A stretch of 64,000 nt of DNA from Orobanche coerulescens (taxonomy: Eukaryota; Streptophyta; Magnoliopsida; Lamiales; Orobanchaceae). A program made the translations under genes and the position numbers. How positions within the stretch are numbered: position 1 is the first letter of the stretch; each line of letters starts with the position of its first letter. This document shows, in pieces, positions 20,539 through 32,562 of the stretch. The stretch covers positions 76,092,358 to 76,156,357 of the forward strand of contig CM065814.1 in the NCBI GenBank assembly GCA_033398695.1, written 5' to 3'. The notes under the pieces were generated by a model. The model saw only the letters and a list, made by a program, of their open reading frames with translations, was not told the origin of the DNA and ran no database searches.

Positions 20539-20751
20539 GTACATACGGGTTTTGAGATGCATTTAGTCCATTCTTTCTCCTTCAGTCAATAGAGAGAGTT
20601 TTGGGAGGATCTTGAGGTTCCCAAACACGGTGAGGTGGTGATTTTTAACAAGATTAAGATAGAGAGCTTGGATTCAAGCCTTGTTCTTCAAGTTACTCAT
20701 GATTCTTGGAATGGAGTTCAAGTGTTCTTCTTCTTGGTTCATCTAATACAG

Positions 20752-23568
20752 GTAATATTCGTATCCCTTGTTAGTTGTTCATTTTTAAGGATGATTACAT
20801 GTGAGGAACATGTTGGATAATCATGTGACGATATTACATGAGATTTTATGGGATTATGATAAGAGTTTTCGGATATTATTTAAGATTCTTCATGTTAATG
20901 GTGATTCGTTTAACTTGATGAGGTTGAATCATGGATTTCTGAATCATGATAATTTCAGTGGTCGATTTAGATGAGTTAAATCATGATATGAGGTTGTATT
21001 CCAGATTATGTATGAGATGATCCTTGTTATCGGGTTGGTTTGATTATGTAATTTGCATGATGAAGAAAATGATAAACATTATAATATATACCTCGGATTA
21101 TGTTGTTTTGAACATGATGTCGGATATTTCATGTTCTTGAAGAGCTCTGAAATTATAGGATATGATGATTATGTATAGAAGGTGTTGGTGTTTTGGATAT
21201 GAATATGGGATATTCGTATCTAGAGCCAAGTTATGTGTTTTGATATAATATTCGTATAAGAATACGAATATGATTTCGAGTATGATGATGAGTTTGGATC
21301 TGGAAAGTTATTGTTAATCTTGAGTATCATTTCCTTTTCGTTCGGATTAGTAGTCGCAAGGTGTTAGTCGATGCTTGGAATGCATGCCACTGTACAGCAT
21401 TAGCGCACGCTAAGCTTACTGGCTAGCGCATGCTAACGGGAACAACTTAGCGCATGCTATGTTATGCGTTTAACGCGCACTAAGTAGGCAGACAGTGTAG
21501 TATTTTTGTCTTGTGATTATGAATTCATGATGGTTTGAACTGGATTGTTTAAGACTGTGTTTAATCGCGATATTGTAGAACTGTTGGGTTTATTGATCGG
21601 TTATTGATTGATAATTATGATTTATCGGATTTCGGCTTGTATTGTTGATATGAGTTCGTAATTGTTTGAGTTGTATTGTTCGGTTTTGTAAATGATCGAG
21701 GTATTGTTGAGCCGCTGAGTTTGATTGGTTGGTTATACCGGTTATTGATTATTATCGGATGTGTTGTCATTTGATTATTGCATTAGGTCGCGTTAATTGA
21801 GCGTTGATTATGGCCGTTATGTTGCGGTCAAGGTTGAAGAGTTCGTAGGTTGCTTTTGGTCAGGGCTGAGGAGCTCGGGGACGAAGGGAATGGATTCTGG
21901 TAACAGCTTCGTGGTATCGGTATCGAGGCAAGTTTATACTTGTTCAGTTTATAATATTTGATGAATGGTATCGTTTTCATTTCATTTATAATTCGTATAG
22001 CGATGTTGTTAGAAAGGTAAGTTGTCGGTTAACGAGTTGTATATCGTGCTCTGGCTTGTATTAAATCATAAGGTATATGATTTAATTGTGCTCAAGGAAG
22101 ACGTGAGTTATCTTTGGTCAAGGGTATAGTATATCGGATATCGAGGATAGTTAACATGATGACATAAGTATCGGGATAAAGGTTTATTGGTATTGAATGG
22201 ATGGTACCTTATTTGAGATTATTTGCATAACTGTGTATTCGTCCAGGGATGTTGCTCGTGGAAAGAATATTGTCTTCGTCTTTGAGGTAATTCCAGTATT
22301 ATTCAGTTATGAGGATAATTGTTCTGAGGAATTATTGTATATATGTTGTACGTTGATGTTTCGTATGCTGGGATTCGTATTGATTACTTTGCTGAGGGAT
22401 GATGATCCCAGGGCTGATTGTATTGAGATCATTGATCGTGTTGATTATTTGTCGGGGATGATGATCCCAGGATTATTGTCTTGAATATTGATTAGTCGTG
22501 TCGCCTTTTCACTGTCAGTCTGTTGTTTCACTTCAGTGAGTCTTTTGATCCTTATTGGATATGTGATTCTTTGAGTTTCGTTGTCATGTTGCATCGTGAC
22601 ATATCTGGAATCATATCTGCGTTTTGATTGGTTATTGTGTAGGATTTTTAGCCAGGCGCATGATGGTTATGCATGGATATTATTTCCGCATTGAACCGTG
22701 CACACGAGACGTAGTTCGTGAGGCTAATTAGGTATAAGACCGCACGTGTATTTGATCGATACCTGGGGTGGCTTGTGCACGGACACATTTCCGGATCGGG
22801 CGTACTGTGATGTCCATCTTTGAGCCATACCGTTTGGTCGTTCATACTTCCATGTATGATTGGATATGTTCGACGGTTTGCTACTGGTTGTTCATACGCC
22901 CGAGGGGTATGTTCGACAGTCAAAGTTATTTCTTTGAGATCCATTATTGTTGATCATTTGGAGTCTACCTTGTTGAAGGTATTCTCGGTTATTGTTGGTC
23001 CTTTGTTGATCATTTGGAGTCTACCATGTTGAGGGTATTCTCAGTTATCGTTGATCATTTATTAATCGTATTGGAGTCATCATGTCGATAATATCCTCGG
23101 TTGACCTATTGTTTTGATCATTGTGTTGATCGTATGAGTATTTGGACTGTACATCGATGTTGCGGTACTTGTTATCATTGTTCTGTGGAAATTTGACCTA
23201 CAGATGTATCGTGTATATTTGGTTTTACCCAAATTGAGATTTGATTGTGCGGTCCGACGGATAGGATTTGGCACAGGTTGGATTATTTCCACACTTATAA
23301 GTTATGATGAGGTTTGGAGGATTGTTGGTATTTTGGAATACGGTACAGATAATTGTTGATTTCTTTTCGTCATTTGAGAATGCGAAATGTGAATTATGGT
23401 AAGGATCGATTTGGTTTGGATTGCCATGAATTGGTAAGGTTATAATGGTAAGATTACGTTGGTAGTATTCTTACAGTATTATTACATTGGTATGTAATTA
23501 TTTATGATGATGTGATCGATATCATTATTGAGTATTGTGGCTGACCCCGTCGTGGGCTTTATTTTTAG
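20752..23568 (+). other. Candidate intron inside solo LTR S1
   Basis: AATACAG then GTAATATTC is a good 5' splice site about 220 bp after the TATA box. CTTTATTTTTAG then GT closes it. The 2.8 kb inside is T/G-rich and noncoding, and holds the second palindrome quartet. The plan matches gypsy 1 and LTR F. Confidence 0.45.
21401..21482 (+). promoter_or_regulatory. Second palindrome quartet in solo LTR S1
   Basis: TAGCGCACGCTA 21401, TAGCGCATGCTA 21424, TAGCGCATGCTA 21448, TAACGCGCACTA 21471: steps 23, 24, 23. It lies about 870 bp downstream of the TATA box, inside the candidate intron, so the unit of four can exist alone. Confidence 0.88.
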
Positions 23569-24028
23569 GTACTCGGAGATCGAGGTAGTAGCGGTCGTGA
23601 AGGGATGAGCCTCCCGATGTGATACTGGCGGTGGCATGTTTGGAGTATCGAGTATTTCTTTTCTGGTTATTCATTTCCGTTGCAAATGTGCATTTTGAAC
23701 TGTGTTTTTATCCGCTGCGTATGTATATTTCAAAATGACTTTTATCCGCTGCGTGTGTGTATTTCAAAATGGCCTTTTTGGCATTTTACGAACTTGGGTT
23801 ATTTTTGTCAAACTCTTTTTCCCAAATTATTTTATCGGTACGTTTAAGGGGTGGCTTAACGTACACTTTGAACTGTCGAGATTTGGCATTTCGCCTTGTA
23901 TTTTCAAATGGTATTCTATGACGGTATTTCAGAATTTTGTTTTTGAAAATATTTGAGTATTTGCAAAATATTACCGTCATCAGCCTTTTGGCGTTTTTGA
24001 ATTGGTTTTGTAAACGGTTTTTAGCCTG

Positions 24029-24051
24029 GTGGGTTCCGGCGCGGGACCCAC
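24029..24051 (+). other. U5 hairpin of solo LTR S1
   Basis: GTGGGTTCC pairs with GGGACCCAC (nine pairs, one G-U) around a GGCGC loop, followed by GGCGCTGTAATATCC. The same element occurs on the minus strand inside the LARD element at 59227-59249. Confidence 0.6.
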
Positions 24052-24301
24052 GGCGCTGTAATATCCCGGATGGTTTTGGGGGTGTTACACCAGATAAACC
24101 ATTTTTCCTTTTATATCGGACAAGGAAACAACCTTTTTAGCTTTCTATCAGTACAATAAAAACCTCACTTGGATTTAGATTATGATTCTAATAATTCTAG
24201 ATCTACAATCCTAATAACATTGAATCAAATTTACAACCTTTTCTTTTCTCTTGTGTATAGTTGAGTAAATTAAACACTCAAACTCTTATCAGTTAAGCTC
24301 G

Positions 24302-24333
<32 letters not shown>
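24302..24333. repeat. ATA microsatellite
   Basis: About ten ATA/AAT units in a row, within the copia B 3' LTR. The 5' LTR has only an ACAACAACAATAATG remnant at the same place. Confidence 0.95.
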
Positions 24334-24334
<1 letters not shown>

Positions 24335-24404
24335 TATATAACAATATCAGATGTATATAGGATTTGCTTGAAGTTGTTGTTCTGATCCATACCAAATGCA
24401 TTGA

Positions 24405-24412
24405 TATTTATA
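24405..24412 (-). promoter_or_regulatory. TATA box of copia B 3' LTR
   Basis: TATAAATA on the minus strand, 40 bp past the last palindrome. The 5' LTR has TACAAATA at the same place. Confidence 0.65.
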
Positions 24413-24452
24413 GGCTTGGGAGCCTAACTAGCCATTACTGCCTGCTCCTCTT

Positions 24453-24954
24453 TAGCGTGCGCTATATACCCTTTAGCATGCGTTAAGCTATTTAGCATAC
24501 GTAAGTCTTCCACTGTTACGTACGTTATCGTTTGTCCAGTTTAGTCCAGTAGCTTCTGCTTCTTTCTTGGTGTATGTTATCTCATTATTAATGTACGTTA
24601 ATGTTCATTTGACCATTGTATCACGACCTTCTAGAATCAATCCAACAGATTGATTATTTGAATTTGAACCTTCATTATGTATGTACCGACATCTCGTTGA
24701 CATACGTTAACTCTTTCACTTAGCGTGTGTTAACCATTTGTGACCGTTGTATTTGTTGACCTTATAGAATCCTCCAAAGGGGCTGATATTTCAAACTTAA
24801 CTTGCATCACTCTATTGGTATTGCGTACGTTAACTAAGTCATGTTGCGTGCGCTAGTTTACGTACTTGCGTGTGTTAGCTGCTTCGATGCAGAATGTGTA
24901 GGACTCTCTGTCTTGATTACTGACGTGCGCTAATTTTCTTGTTAGCGTGAGCTA
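24453..24954 (-). promoter_or_regulatory. Palindrome ladder in copia B 3' LTR
   Basis: Copies at 24453, 24474, 24493, 24516 (steps 21, 19, 23); 24589; 24821, 24844, 24866 (23, 22); 24921, 24943 (22); further weak copies between 24670 and 24735. Includes TAGCGTGCGCTA, TTACGTACGTTA and TTGCGTGCGCTA. The inverted repeat AATCAATC/GATTGATT lies near 24635-24655. The spacer word AGTCCAGTAGC (24543-24553) is the reverse complement of 11904-11914 in the gypsy 1 ladder. Confidence 0.85.
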
Positions 24955-25075
24955 ACTTCGTTCTTCTGTACAGCTTTCACCTTCGACTCTTGATGTTGAC
25001 TAATTGTTGGTTTCTTTATTTGTCAACACATCATCAAAACCTTTTTATAATTATATGGAATAAAATCATCCAACA

Positions 25076-25439
25076 ATCGCCCCCTTTTTTATGATGACAA
25101 AACAATAATACTTGAATTTATACATGCAAAAATGCAAGAAACACACAGATCAAAGTTTCGTCTTTGTCCATTTTTGTTAGTTTCCCCCATCACTCCTTCT
25201 CTTCTCCCCCATCATTCTTCTCCAACTTTTTGTCATTAGCAAAAAGTACATTTAATCATTAAAACAATGAAAGATTATTTTGAAAAGAAATGCGTAAACT
25301 CCCCCTGAATTTAATAACTCCCACTGGGTAATTTATTTGATTAATTAAATTTTGGGGATCCATACAACTCTCAGTCGTTTTTCATTTGGCAAATAAAAGA
25401 CTGGTATTATGGTTCCTTTTGGAATCCATATTTTTTTAT
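25076..25439 (-). other. Noncoding 3' end and polypurine tract of copia B
   Basis: No coding signs. On the minus strand the last bases before the LTR read AAAAAAGGGGGCGAT (25076-25090), a good polypurine tract. The rest is T/A-rich on the plus strand. Confidence 0.75.
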
Positions 25440-26060
25440 CTTAGTCGTTCATCTTGGGCTTTTACAATTAGTAGTATGATGCCCGATTTTCAAACATTTA
25501 CCACAATTGGATATTTTCAGATTTTTAGATTTATTGGATTCATCTTTATCACTTTGTTTGAATCGTACTCCTTGTTTACCTAACGAGTTTTTTTGAATTG
25601 AAAGTAGTTTTTCAAGATTTCAATTTCCACATGAGAATTTATTCGTTAAATCCTTGAGTTCATTTTGAACTTTTAATCAATCATCTTTTAATTTATTTTC
25701 TCTTTCTAAACAAAGAGAATGATCGTTTTTAATTAATTTCCCCTTTTCTCCTCTTTTAGAGATTTAATCTTCCAATAATTTATATTTCATTATAAGAGAT
25801 TTTTTACCTTTTAATGAGTTTTGATAATCCGTATGTAATAGTTAGAAAGCATTAAAAACTTCATCGTGAGACGAAGTACTTACATGACTTTCATCGTCAC
25901 TGTCGTCATACGAACTCCTACCCATGAGTGTGATATTATTTTTAAATATATTCTTTTTCTTCAACTTCGTCACTCCAGGTAGCTGTATATACTTCTTTCT
26001 TAGAAGTCGAGCCACGACAATTTTTCGCAAAGCGGATAGGTTTCACACAATTTAGACAAT
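25440..26060 (-). pseudogene. gag: gag of copia B, second part (two zinc knuckles)
   Basis: After copia E the reading resumes with a knuckle CLNCVKPIRFAKNC, in which the expected His is Arg, then an acidic segment, a coiled-coil-like Lys/Glu-rich stretch, and a second, intact CCHC knuckle CGKCLKIGHHTTNC near 25510-25470, followed by KKYGFQKEP. In ordinary copia elements the protease would start within about 100 residues; here only noncoding sequence and the PPT follow. Several stops. Confidence 0.7.
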
Positions 26061-27304
26061 TGTTGGGATAAATATTCATGTTTTGATAATCTCCAGCATA
26101 CAGTAAAGAAGTCATAAATAAGCTGGAATATCACTAAGTATCGAAGCTGTTAGGATACTCCATACTGCCCGTCCGTACAGCAAGAGATCTTGTACAGAGT
26201 CCATCCTACAGAGCCTACATCATACAGCAAAAGCAATAGTGGGTTGGAGACAGCAGTCAGACTGTAGGTGTTTTACCAAGGAAAAGTAAAACACATCCAA
26301 CAGGACTGAATAGAAGAATTTTTAAACCGTTGTGAGATAAACATTGTTTGTTCATAAGTATTCACGGGTAAAAGCAGCATTTATTGCTAATAGGACAACA
26401 TTTAATGCGACTGGAGAGAGATAAGTTTGAACATTCTGAAGAGCATTTAATGCAAGGTCAGAAAGAATGTCTGAAGCATTAAATGCGATCTGCTCTAATT
26501 CAAACATTCCGCAGCCGCCAATCAGAGACGTCAAAATCTCACCAACCACCCAACGACTATATATATAACAGATTTATTTCCAAGGTTATAAATAGCTTCA
26601 AGCAAGAGGACATTGCACATAAGATTATTTATTCTCGTGCATACATCTGATAGATTACTCTGACAATCCAGCTATTAAAGTGCAGTATATTTCGTGAGCA
26701 TACAACAGTATTCAAGCGAAGAAATAAACTAAGTCCTCAACGCAAACAGCACAACATACAAGAATCGCTCATAAAAGATATTGCTTTTGTTTGGAATCGT
26801 TCAACCTTTTACCGTTAAGATTATCATTAGCCCTGTGTGGACTACGGATCCTTGCGTATTCCCACCTGTGTGGGAAGAATTGCATTGAAGATGAAGCTTT
26901 GATCTGTATGAGAAGAAGAGAGTCGAAAGACCTTGAAGTCAATATGTGTGAACGTCCAAAGTTGCAGTCCCTGTATCAATCTGTGTGAACGATACAGAGA
27001 CATGTTTAGTTTAGGTCACGCAGTTGTGTATGTAGTGATTTTAATAAACTCTTTACTCATGTATGGAGGACCAGTGGACGTAGAGGAGTTTACCTAGAAC
27101 TACTTTAAATTTATGTTATTTTCTTTCAGTCTTTATTATTTCATTGTGAAAACCCTATACGTATCAAGCAAATAGGAGAACACCCAGTTACTCCATTTAC
27201 AGCAACTCACTAACAGACTTCCGCTACCCAATTAACTTCAAAAATCATACAACTTATAATATTTTCACTGTCTAAGCTGTTTACTATATACTCTATGGCC
27301 AACA
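26061..27304 (+). repeat. Copia E 5' LTR, 1244 bp
   Basis: Starts TGTTGGGATAAATATTC and ends GGCCAACA with the PBS just after it. Matches 36385-37650 along its length. Contains the inverted repeat CAAGA-GA-TCTTG near 26188 and many CTGTAC/GTACAG words. No palindrome ladder. Confidence 0.93.
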
Positions 27305-27306
27305 AG

Positions 27307-27319
27307 TGGTATCGGAGTA
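27307..27319 (+). other. Primer binding site of copia E
   Basis: TGGTATCGGAGTA, two bases after the LTR end. A plant initiator tRNA-Met site. Confidence 0.88.
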
Positions 27320-27422
27320 GTTGATTCAAAAAAGAATCAGTCGATTTTTAACTAAATCAGATCCACAAATCACTAGCTTTTGAAAACCGTGTCATATTTT
27401 CGTCATCTTTTCTATTTCTTAA

Positions 27423-29652
27423 ATGGACACCTCTATGATAAACAAAGTTCCTGTGTTCTCCATTAATGAGTTTGATGACTGGAGGATTAGGATAGGGACT
27501 CATCTTGCAGCCATGCACGAAGAAATGATATTCGTCATCAGGAAGGTCCAACAAAGATAATCAAGGTCAATCCAGCCGCAAGGATAGAAGGATAGACTCA
27601 CACTAAAATGCTCGAGAAGGAGCGCGAGCAATGGACAATGGACGATCGCAAGCATGAAAACCTCGACAATGTTTCTAAGAATGCACTGTTTTCACTCTCG
27701 TCAAAGGCACATTCTCAAAGGTAAAGAGATGTAAGACAGCTAAAGAAATCTGGGAGAAACTCAAGCTAATTTGCGGGGGAACCGAGCTCTCAACGGAAAA
27801 CAAAATTTCTAAACTTACTCAACAGTTCGAATATTTTGAAATGAAATCTTCCGAAATGCTTGAGGAGATTGACCTCAGATTCATTGGCATTGTTGGTGAA
27901 ATTGAAGCATTGGGTAAAGTGTATACCCAAAAGGAGAAAAATTTGATAATCTTTCGATCACTCTCTGCCCGATGGGATATTAAGACAATAGCTATGCATG
28001 TATCCTGTAACTTAAAAACGATATCTCCACTTTTGATCTCTTCTCTGACCTCAACGCTTTTGAGTATGATATTGACAGGAGAGAGAAGGTAGAAGAGTCA
28101 CGTGCAAACACTACAACACTGGCTGCTGTATCTGACAGGAGACATAGTTCTGCACCCAGCACATCCAAATCCACACACAAGACTGCAGACAGCAACGATG
28201 ACATCCCTTTGACATATGAAGTGGCCTTGCTCATGCACAAGTTCAAAAAGTTCATCAGACAGTTTGGAAAAACTCCTACAAGCCCAAGCCTTTTAACAAG
28301 GTAAGATCGGAATCTCATTCCTCTGGTGATTCTAACTTATGCTATAACTGTAGGAAACCTGGACATTATGCAAATATATGTCCACATATAAAAGTGCAAA
28401 AGTTTCCAGAAGCTGAGCAACAGGAAAAGGATGAAAGAAGGCGTGTCTGAAAAAACAAGCTCTAGGCCATGATTGGTGAATCAGAAGCCTCACCTGCGTC
28501 GAACAAGATCGAGGAGTGTCTACAGGCAATCACTGACAGTGACTCCTCCGACGATGTGATCAAGGATAAAGCATACATGTGATTTATGGCCAAAGCAATA
28601 CAGGATGATGATGACATCAATGATGAAGTAAGTTCAACTTCAACTATTCCTATAAGTGCATCGCATACTTTTGAAAATATGATGAATAAATTTAAAAACT
28701 TTCAAAAAGCCCATGAGACACTCAAACGAGAAAACATACAGCTCCAAATTTCAAACTTTGAGTTAAAAGAAGAAAACGACTTGCCTAAAAACAATTATTA
28801 AAATATGTCTCTTGATTGCGAAAACCGCAAAGTCACCATTGAAAATTCATAGAAAGCAATCATAAACTTGCCAAGGATCTTAATGAGGCTAAATCTCACA
28901 GTGTGTGCAAGAAAAATCATTATGCTTTACTCGAAGCTAAAGTAAAAACTCTCGAAAACGAGAAGGAGAACTAGAGACCATCCTGAAATCATTTGAAAAA
29001 TTTTCTAGATGGATGGAAGAAATTCTAAGCATTGGGCAGCATGCCCACGATAAACGTGGCTTAGGATATGACTCGTTCTCCCATAAGGGAAAATCTAGTA
29101 CGGTATTCGTGAGGGGAGTGGAACCCATTCCTGTACCTGAAGAGACCCCAATTCCAGCAAAAGTTACAGCTACCCCGCCTCGTACAGTGAAGGCTATGAT
29201 TTTGCCTCTTAGTTCATATCATAGACAGCGGAAACCTCAGCCTCCCACACCTATAAGGAGTGATCAACAACATGGTCCACGAGCACATCAAACGCGCCAA
29301 CATCCATTCAGAAAGAAGACTGTATCTAAATGAAAAACAAGCACTGCAGTACTACCAACAGTACAGTGCGCCTAGATATTGGATACAGGAGCCCCGTTAC
29401 CCATCTAGAAAGCAGGTCGCCGTGCAGTACAACCAACAGCTCTGGGAATCCAACTGGAGACCCAGAAGGCAAGTTGTAAAGCCGAAGAAAATGGCTCCAC
29501 ATCCAAGATGGAAATCGTACTGGAATAATAACCCTAGACCGTACATGCATATTAATCAAGGTTACAACGACTATGTGCCTGCCCCACGTAGACATCGCAA
29601 GACTCGACCAAAAGTAACCTACAACAAACCAATTGTTGTCAGGCAAATTTAG
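27423..29652 (+). pseudogene. gag: gag of copia E (broken)
   Basis: ATG at 27423 begins MDTSMINKVPVFSINEFDDW, nearly identical to copia A. A frameshift follows within 45 codons. The UBN2 core is at 27841-28092 (LEEIDLRFIGIVGEIEALGK). An intact CCHC knuckle, CYNCRKPGHYANIC, lies at 28340-28381. A coiled coil spans 28640-28790, and the basic region 29260-29652 (Tyr, Gln and Arg rich) ends before the protease. The parts lie in different frames with several stops, so no complete Gag can be made. Confidence 0.86.
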
Positions 29653-29739
29653 TTACGAAAAGGCACTAACTTACATGGACCCAACAATCAAAGGGGACCT
29701 AAATATACTTAAATTCTTTGCTTACACGATATCAAATAT

Positions 29740-30045
29740 AAGGACGTCTGGTACTCTGATAACGGATGTTCTCAGCACATGACATGAGATATCAGCAAGC
29801 TGTCGGATTATGTAGAAGGTCGCGGTCCAAAGGTGCATTTCGGTGACAAGTCCAAAGGAAGAACAAGAGGAAAGGGAACCCTGATTGTAGGAAAGTTCAA
29901 AGTCACCGACATAGCCTATATTGAAGGATTACAGTACAATCTACTTAGTATTAGCCAGTTCTGTGACAAACAGTTCTCGGTCAAATTCTATGTAGACCAC
30001 TGTAGGGTGAAGGACATCAAGACCAACGAAATCGTCCTCACATGA
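29740..30045 (+). pseudogene. pol: Copia E protease (catalytic Ser lost)
   Basis: Reads VWYSDNGCSQHMT then a stop, where copia A has the normal DSGCSRHMTG. The Asp is kept but the Asp-Ser-Gly triad is now Asp-Asn-Gly. The rest, 29833-30045, is open and matches copia A closely (HFGDKSKGRTRGKGTLIVGK, NLLSISQFCDKQFSVKFY). Confidence 0.85.
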
Positions 30046-31212
30046 AGCAGATCAGGTAACATGTATATTGTTGACTGGAAGCTTACGAGCTCCACTATTC
30101 CATGTTTTGTTGCCAAATGCACTGCAAATCAAAGCTGGCTATGGCACAAGAGGATGTCTCACATCAACTTCAGGACGATCAACAAATTCGCCAGACAGGG
30201 AATGGTTAGAGGTTTGCCCGATGTGTCATTCCATAAAGACAGCATCTCATAAAGGCAAACAAGTCAAACCACCTTAAAAAGCAAATCATACCTATTCAAC
30301 TCACAGGGTTCTGGGTATGCTACACATGGATCTCTACGGTCCTGTAGACCCTGTAAGTTTGGGAGGTAAGAAAAATTGTCTCGTTATTGTTGATAATTTT
30401 TCTAGGTATGCTTGGACAATCTTTCTAAGCTAGAAGAAAGGAACCACAACGAAGTTTCCAGAGCACCTGAGAAAGCTATATAATGATAAAGGGTTGAGTA
30501 TTATGTCTATTCGTTTCGATAGAGGTACTAAATTCACAAATCGCTTTATATAATAATAGTGTTCGGACAATGGAATATAGCACGAATACTCAGCAGTCCA
30601 GACTCCTCAACAAAATGTTGTTTCCAAGCAAAAGAATAGGACACTAAAGGAAGCAACACGAACCATGATTGCCACAATCAAGTTGCCGCAGTGGCTCTGG
30701 GGCGAAGCAATAAATACAGCATGCTACACACAAAACCGATGTATCATCAACAAGCATCACAATAAAAGAGCCTATGAGGTATGGAACAATAAAACTCCAT
30801 TGGTTGCATACTTTCACATCTTTGAATGCAGGTTCTATGTTCTGAATAATGGGAAAGACCAACTCAAGACCTTCGACGAAAGTTGGATGAAGTAATATTT
30901 GTAGGACATTCCTCTGTCAGCAAAGCTTTCAGGACCTTTAACAAAAGGAAGCTGACCATCGAGGAATCTGTCCATGTAGTGTTCGACGAACCTCATTATG
31001 ATCCTACAGGAGTAGAAGGCTTAACCCATAATATCCGAACACTCTCTATTAATGATCCCCAAACTACAATAGAACCTGTCATGGACTTAAAAATCAATCC
31101 CACAACAGTAAGAATAGAAGTAGTCAAAGCTGATGCTGTACAAGCTGAAGCCGAGACTATAGCACCACAAGATACATCACGGGACTCCAAACTAGAACAT
31201 GACAGGAGATGA
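30046..31212 (+). pseudogene. pol: Copia E integrase and linker (catalytic Glu and zinc Cys pair lost)
   Basis: N-terminal zinc domain: WLWHKRMSHINFRTINKF is present, but the CxxC half is missing (copia A has VCGPC). Core: LHMDLYGPVDPVSLGGKKNC with the first Asp, RFDRGTKF for the second, while the third motif reads PQQNVVSKQKNRTL, so the expected Glu is gone. KLPQWLWGEAINTACYTQNR and YVLNNGKDQLKTFDESW follow. The linker 30883-31212 has VHVVFDEPHYDPTG and an Ala/Glu-rich tail. Inactive integrase. Confidence 0.85.
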
Positions 31213-32038
31213 CTGAGAGATCACCCCCATGAGTTAATTATAGGTGATATTGATGTTGGTGTATCTACGTGTAGAAGAATATAGAGTACACAAGGAGCTG
31301 TACTGTGTGCGCAAGAAGAGACAGATTTTGAGAAATCTCCATTTACTGTATGGAAATCTCAAGCTGAACTTAGTAGACTAGCTATATGCACCCTAGCTGT
31401 ATTCTTAGCTCAATCCAAACCTGTTTCTACCAATGAAGCTTTGAATAATTCTCACTGGATCACTTCTATGGAATAAGAGCTTAATGGTTTTGAAAGAAAT
31501 AATGTATGGTATTCAGTACCCAGGCCAGAACATCAAGTTGTAACTGGAACCAAATGGGTATTTAGAAACAAGAAGGATGAGTATGGACTTGTTATCTGGA
31601 ATAAATCCCGTCTAGTTGCACAAGGTTACAGATAGGAAAAATACATAGACTATGATGAGACATTTGCCCCTGTAGCCAGACTAGACGCCATCAGGATATT
31701 CCTAGCATTTGCCACCCATAAGATATTTATAGTATATCAAATGGACGCTAAGAGCACATTCATGAATGGATATCTTGCCGATGAAGTCTATCTTAAAAAA
31801 CCACCAGATTTTGTCAACACTTAAGGCAGAGACCTAGTATACAGACTACGGAAAGCTCTGTATGGATTTACGCAAGCACCTAGAGCTTGGTATGAAACCC
31901 TGTCCCTATACCTAATCAATAATGGATTTGAAAAAAGTGTTGTGGACAAGACTCTCTTTAAGATACAAGAAGGAGATGACCTGTTAATGGTACAAATATA
32001 TGTCAATGATATTGAAGGCATAAAACCTTCCTACAGCT
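31213..32038 (+). pseudogene. pol: Copia E reverse transcriptase, truncated, YVND in place of YVDD
   Basis: RT motifs in order: SHWITSME, GTKWVFRNKKDEYG, DYDETFAPVARLDAIRIFLA, YQMDAKSTFMNGYL, ALYGFTQAPRAWYETL and MVQIYVNDIEG. The catalytic second Asp is Asn. Stops occur at about 31475, 31634 and 31822. The protein ends at 32038, directly after the catalytic motif; thumb and RNase H are missing, and the next sequence is the accessory region. So copia E could not copy itself in this form. Confidence 0.87.
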
Positions 32039-32562
32039 GACGTTTGCATTAATTAAGGGGAAATACAGTACGATCCATGAATACATTAGTAATCCAAAAA
32101 TTGCTGTAAGAATTGAATCTTGTATGTACCTTTTAAGGGGGAACGCTGTAATTTTGCGGATACAGTACATACACTATATGATATCAATTGATATTATAAC
32201 ACTATTTGTTTCGTACAAATAATGTTTTAAGTATACGAGCTTTGTTTAAATTTAAAATGTCTTATCCTTTAATGGTTTTAAAGACACCTGGACTTTATTG
32301 CCTCAAAATCATGATTTTAAAAAATTTCAAACCGCCGTTTCGTGCAATAAGGGAAGACGAACTGACAAAGTGGGACCGGTCATCATTTCAATAATAGATG
32401 GATGAGACGTACAAGTTACTATGAATCCATCCTGTACGTTCTTTAAATGACGGTTCCCATCCCTTAAATCTTACCGTTCACTGTATAACCCCAATCTTCC
32501 TTGCACCCTATAAAAGGACTGTACTTTGCTCCCTTAGACTCTTTACGCTTTCAGCCGATTAA
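32039..32562 (+). promoter_or_regulatory. Spacer with a possible internal promoter
   Basis: No coding signs. CCCTATAAAAGGACTG at about 32507-32522 is a strong TATA-like box some 45 bp before ATG 32563. The stretch between is C/T-rich (TTTGCTCCCTTAGACTC), like a plant start site. This suggests the accessory ORF had its own promoter; it may also be a leftover from another LTR. Confidence 0.4.

Larger units (their letters stand above)
19714..24089 (+). repeat. Solo LTR S1, 4376 bp, gypsy type, with perfect target duplication
   Basis: It begins TGTAATAACC and ends GGGGGTGTTACA, flanked by CCAGA at 19709-19713 and 24090-24094. No PBS, PPT or retroviral protein lies inside, so I read it as a single very long LTR left after recombination. 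Plan: ladder (20027-20518), TATA (20530), donor-like ACAGGTAATA (20749), T-rich stretch with a second ladder (21401-21482), acceptor-like TTTTTAGGT (23563), U5 hairpin (24029-24051). Around 22650-22760 it resembles gypsy 1 LTR 13250-13400, so the families are related. Confidence 0.88.
24090..25075 (-). repeat. Copia B 3' LTR, first part
   Basis: Matches 38790-39773 of the 5' LTR. It begins TGTTGGATGATTTTATTCC on the minus strand. It includes a palindrome ladder (24453-24954), a TATA box and a long ATA run. It is interrupted at 24089 by the 4.4-kb solo LTR and resumes at 19713. Confidence 0.9.

Noticed and set aside
21905..21925. GTGGTATCGGTATCGAGG in S1 as a primer binding site
   Set aside because: No LTR end precedes it and the match is partial.
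22197..22944. Frames of 95-98 codons on both strands in solo LTR S1
   Set aside because: Low-complexity and without domain signs; they lie in the T/G-rich candidate LTR intron.
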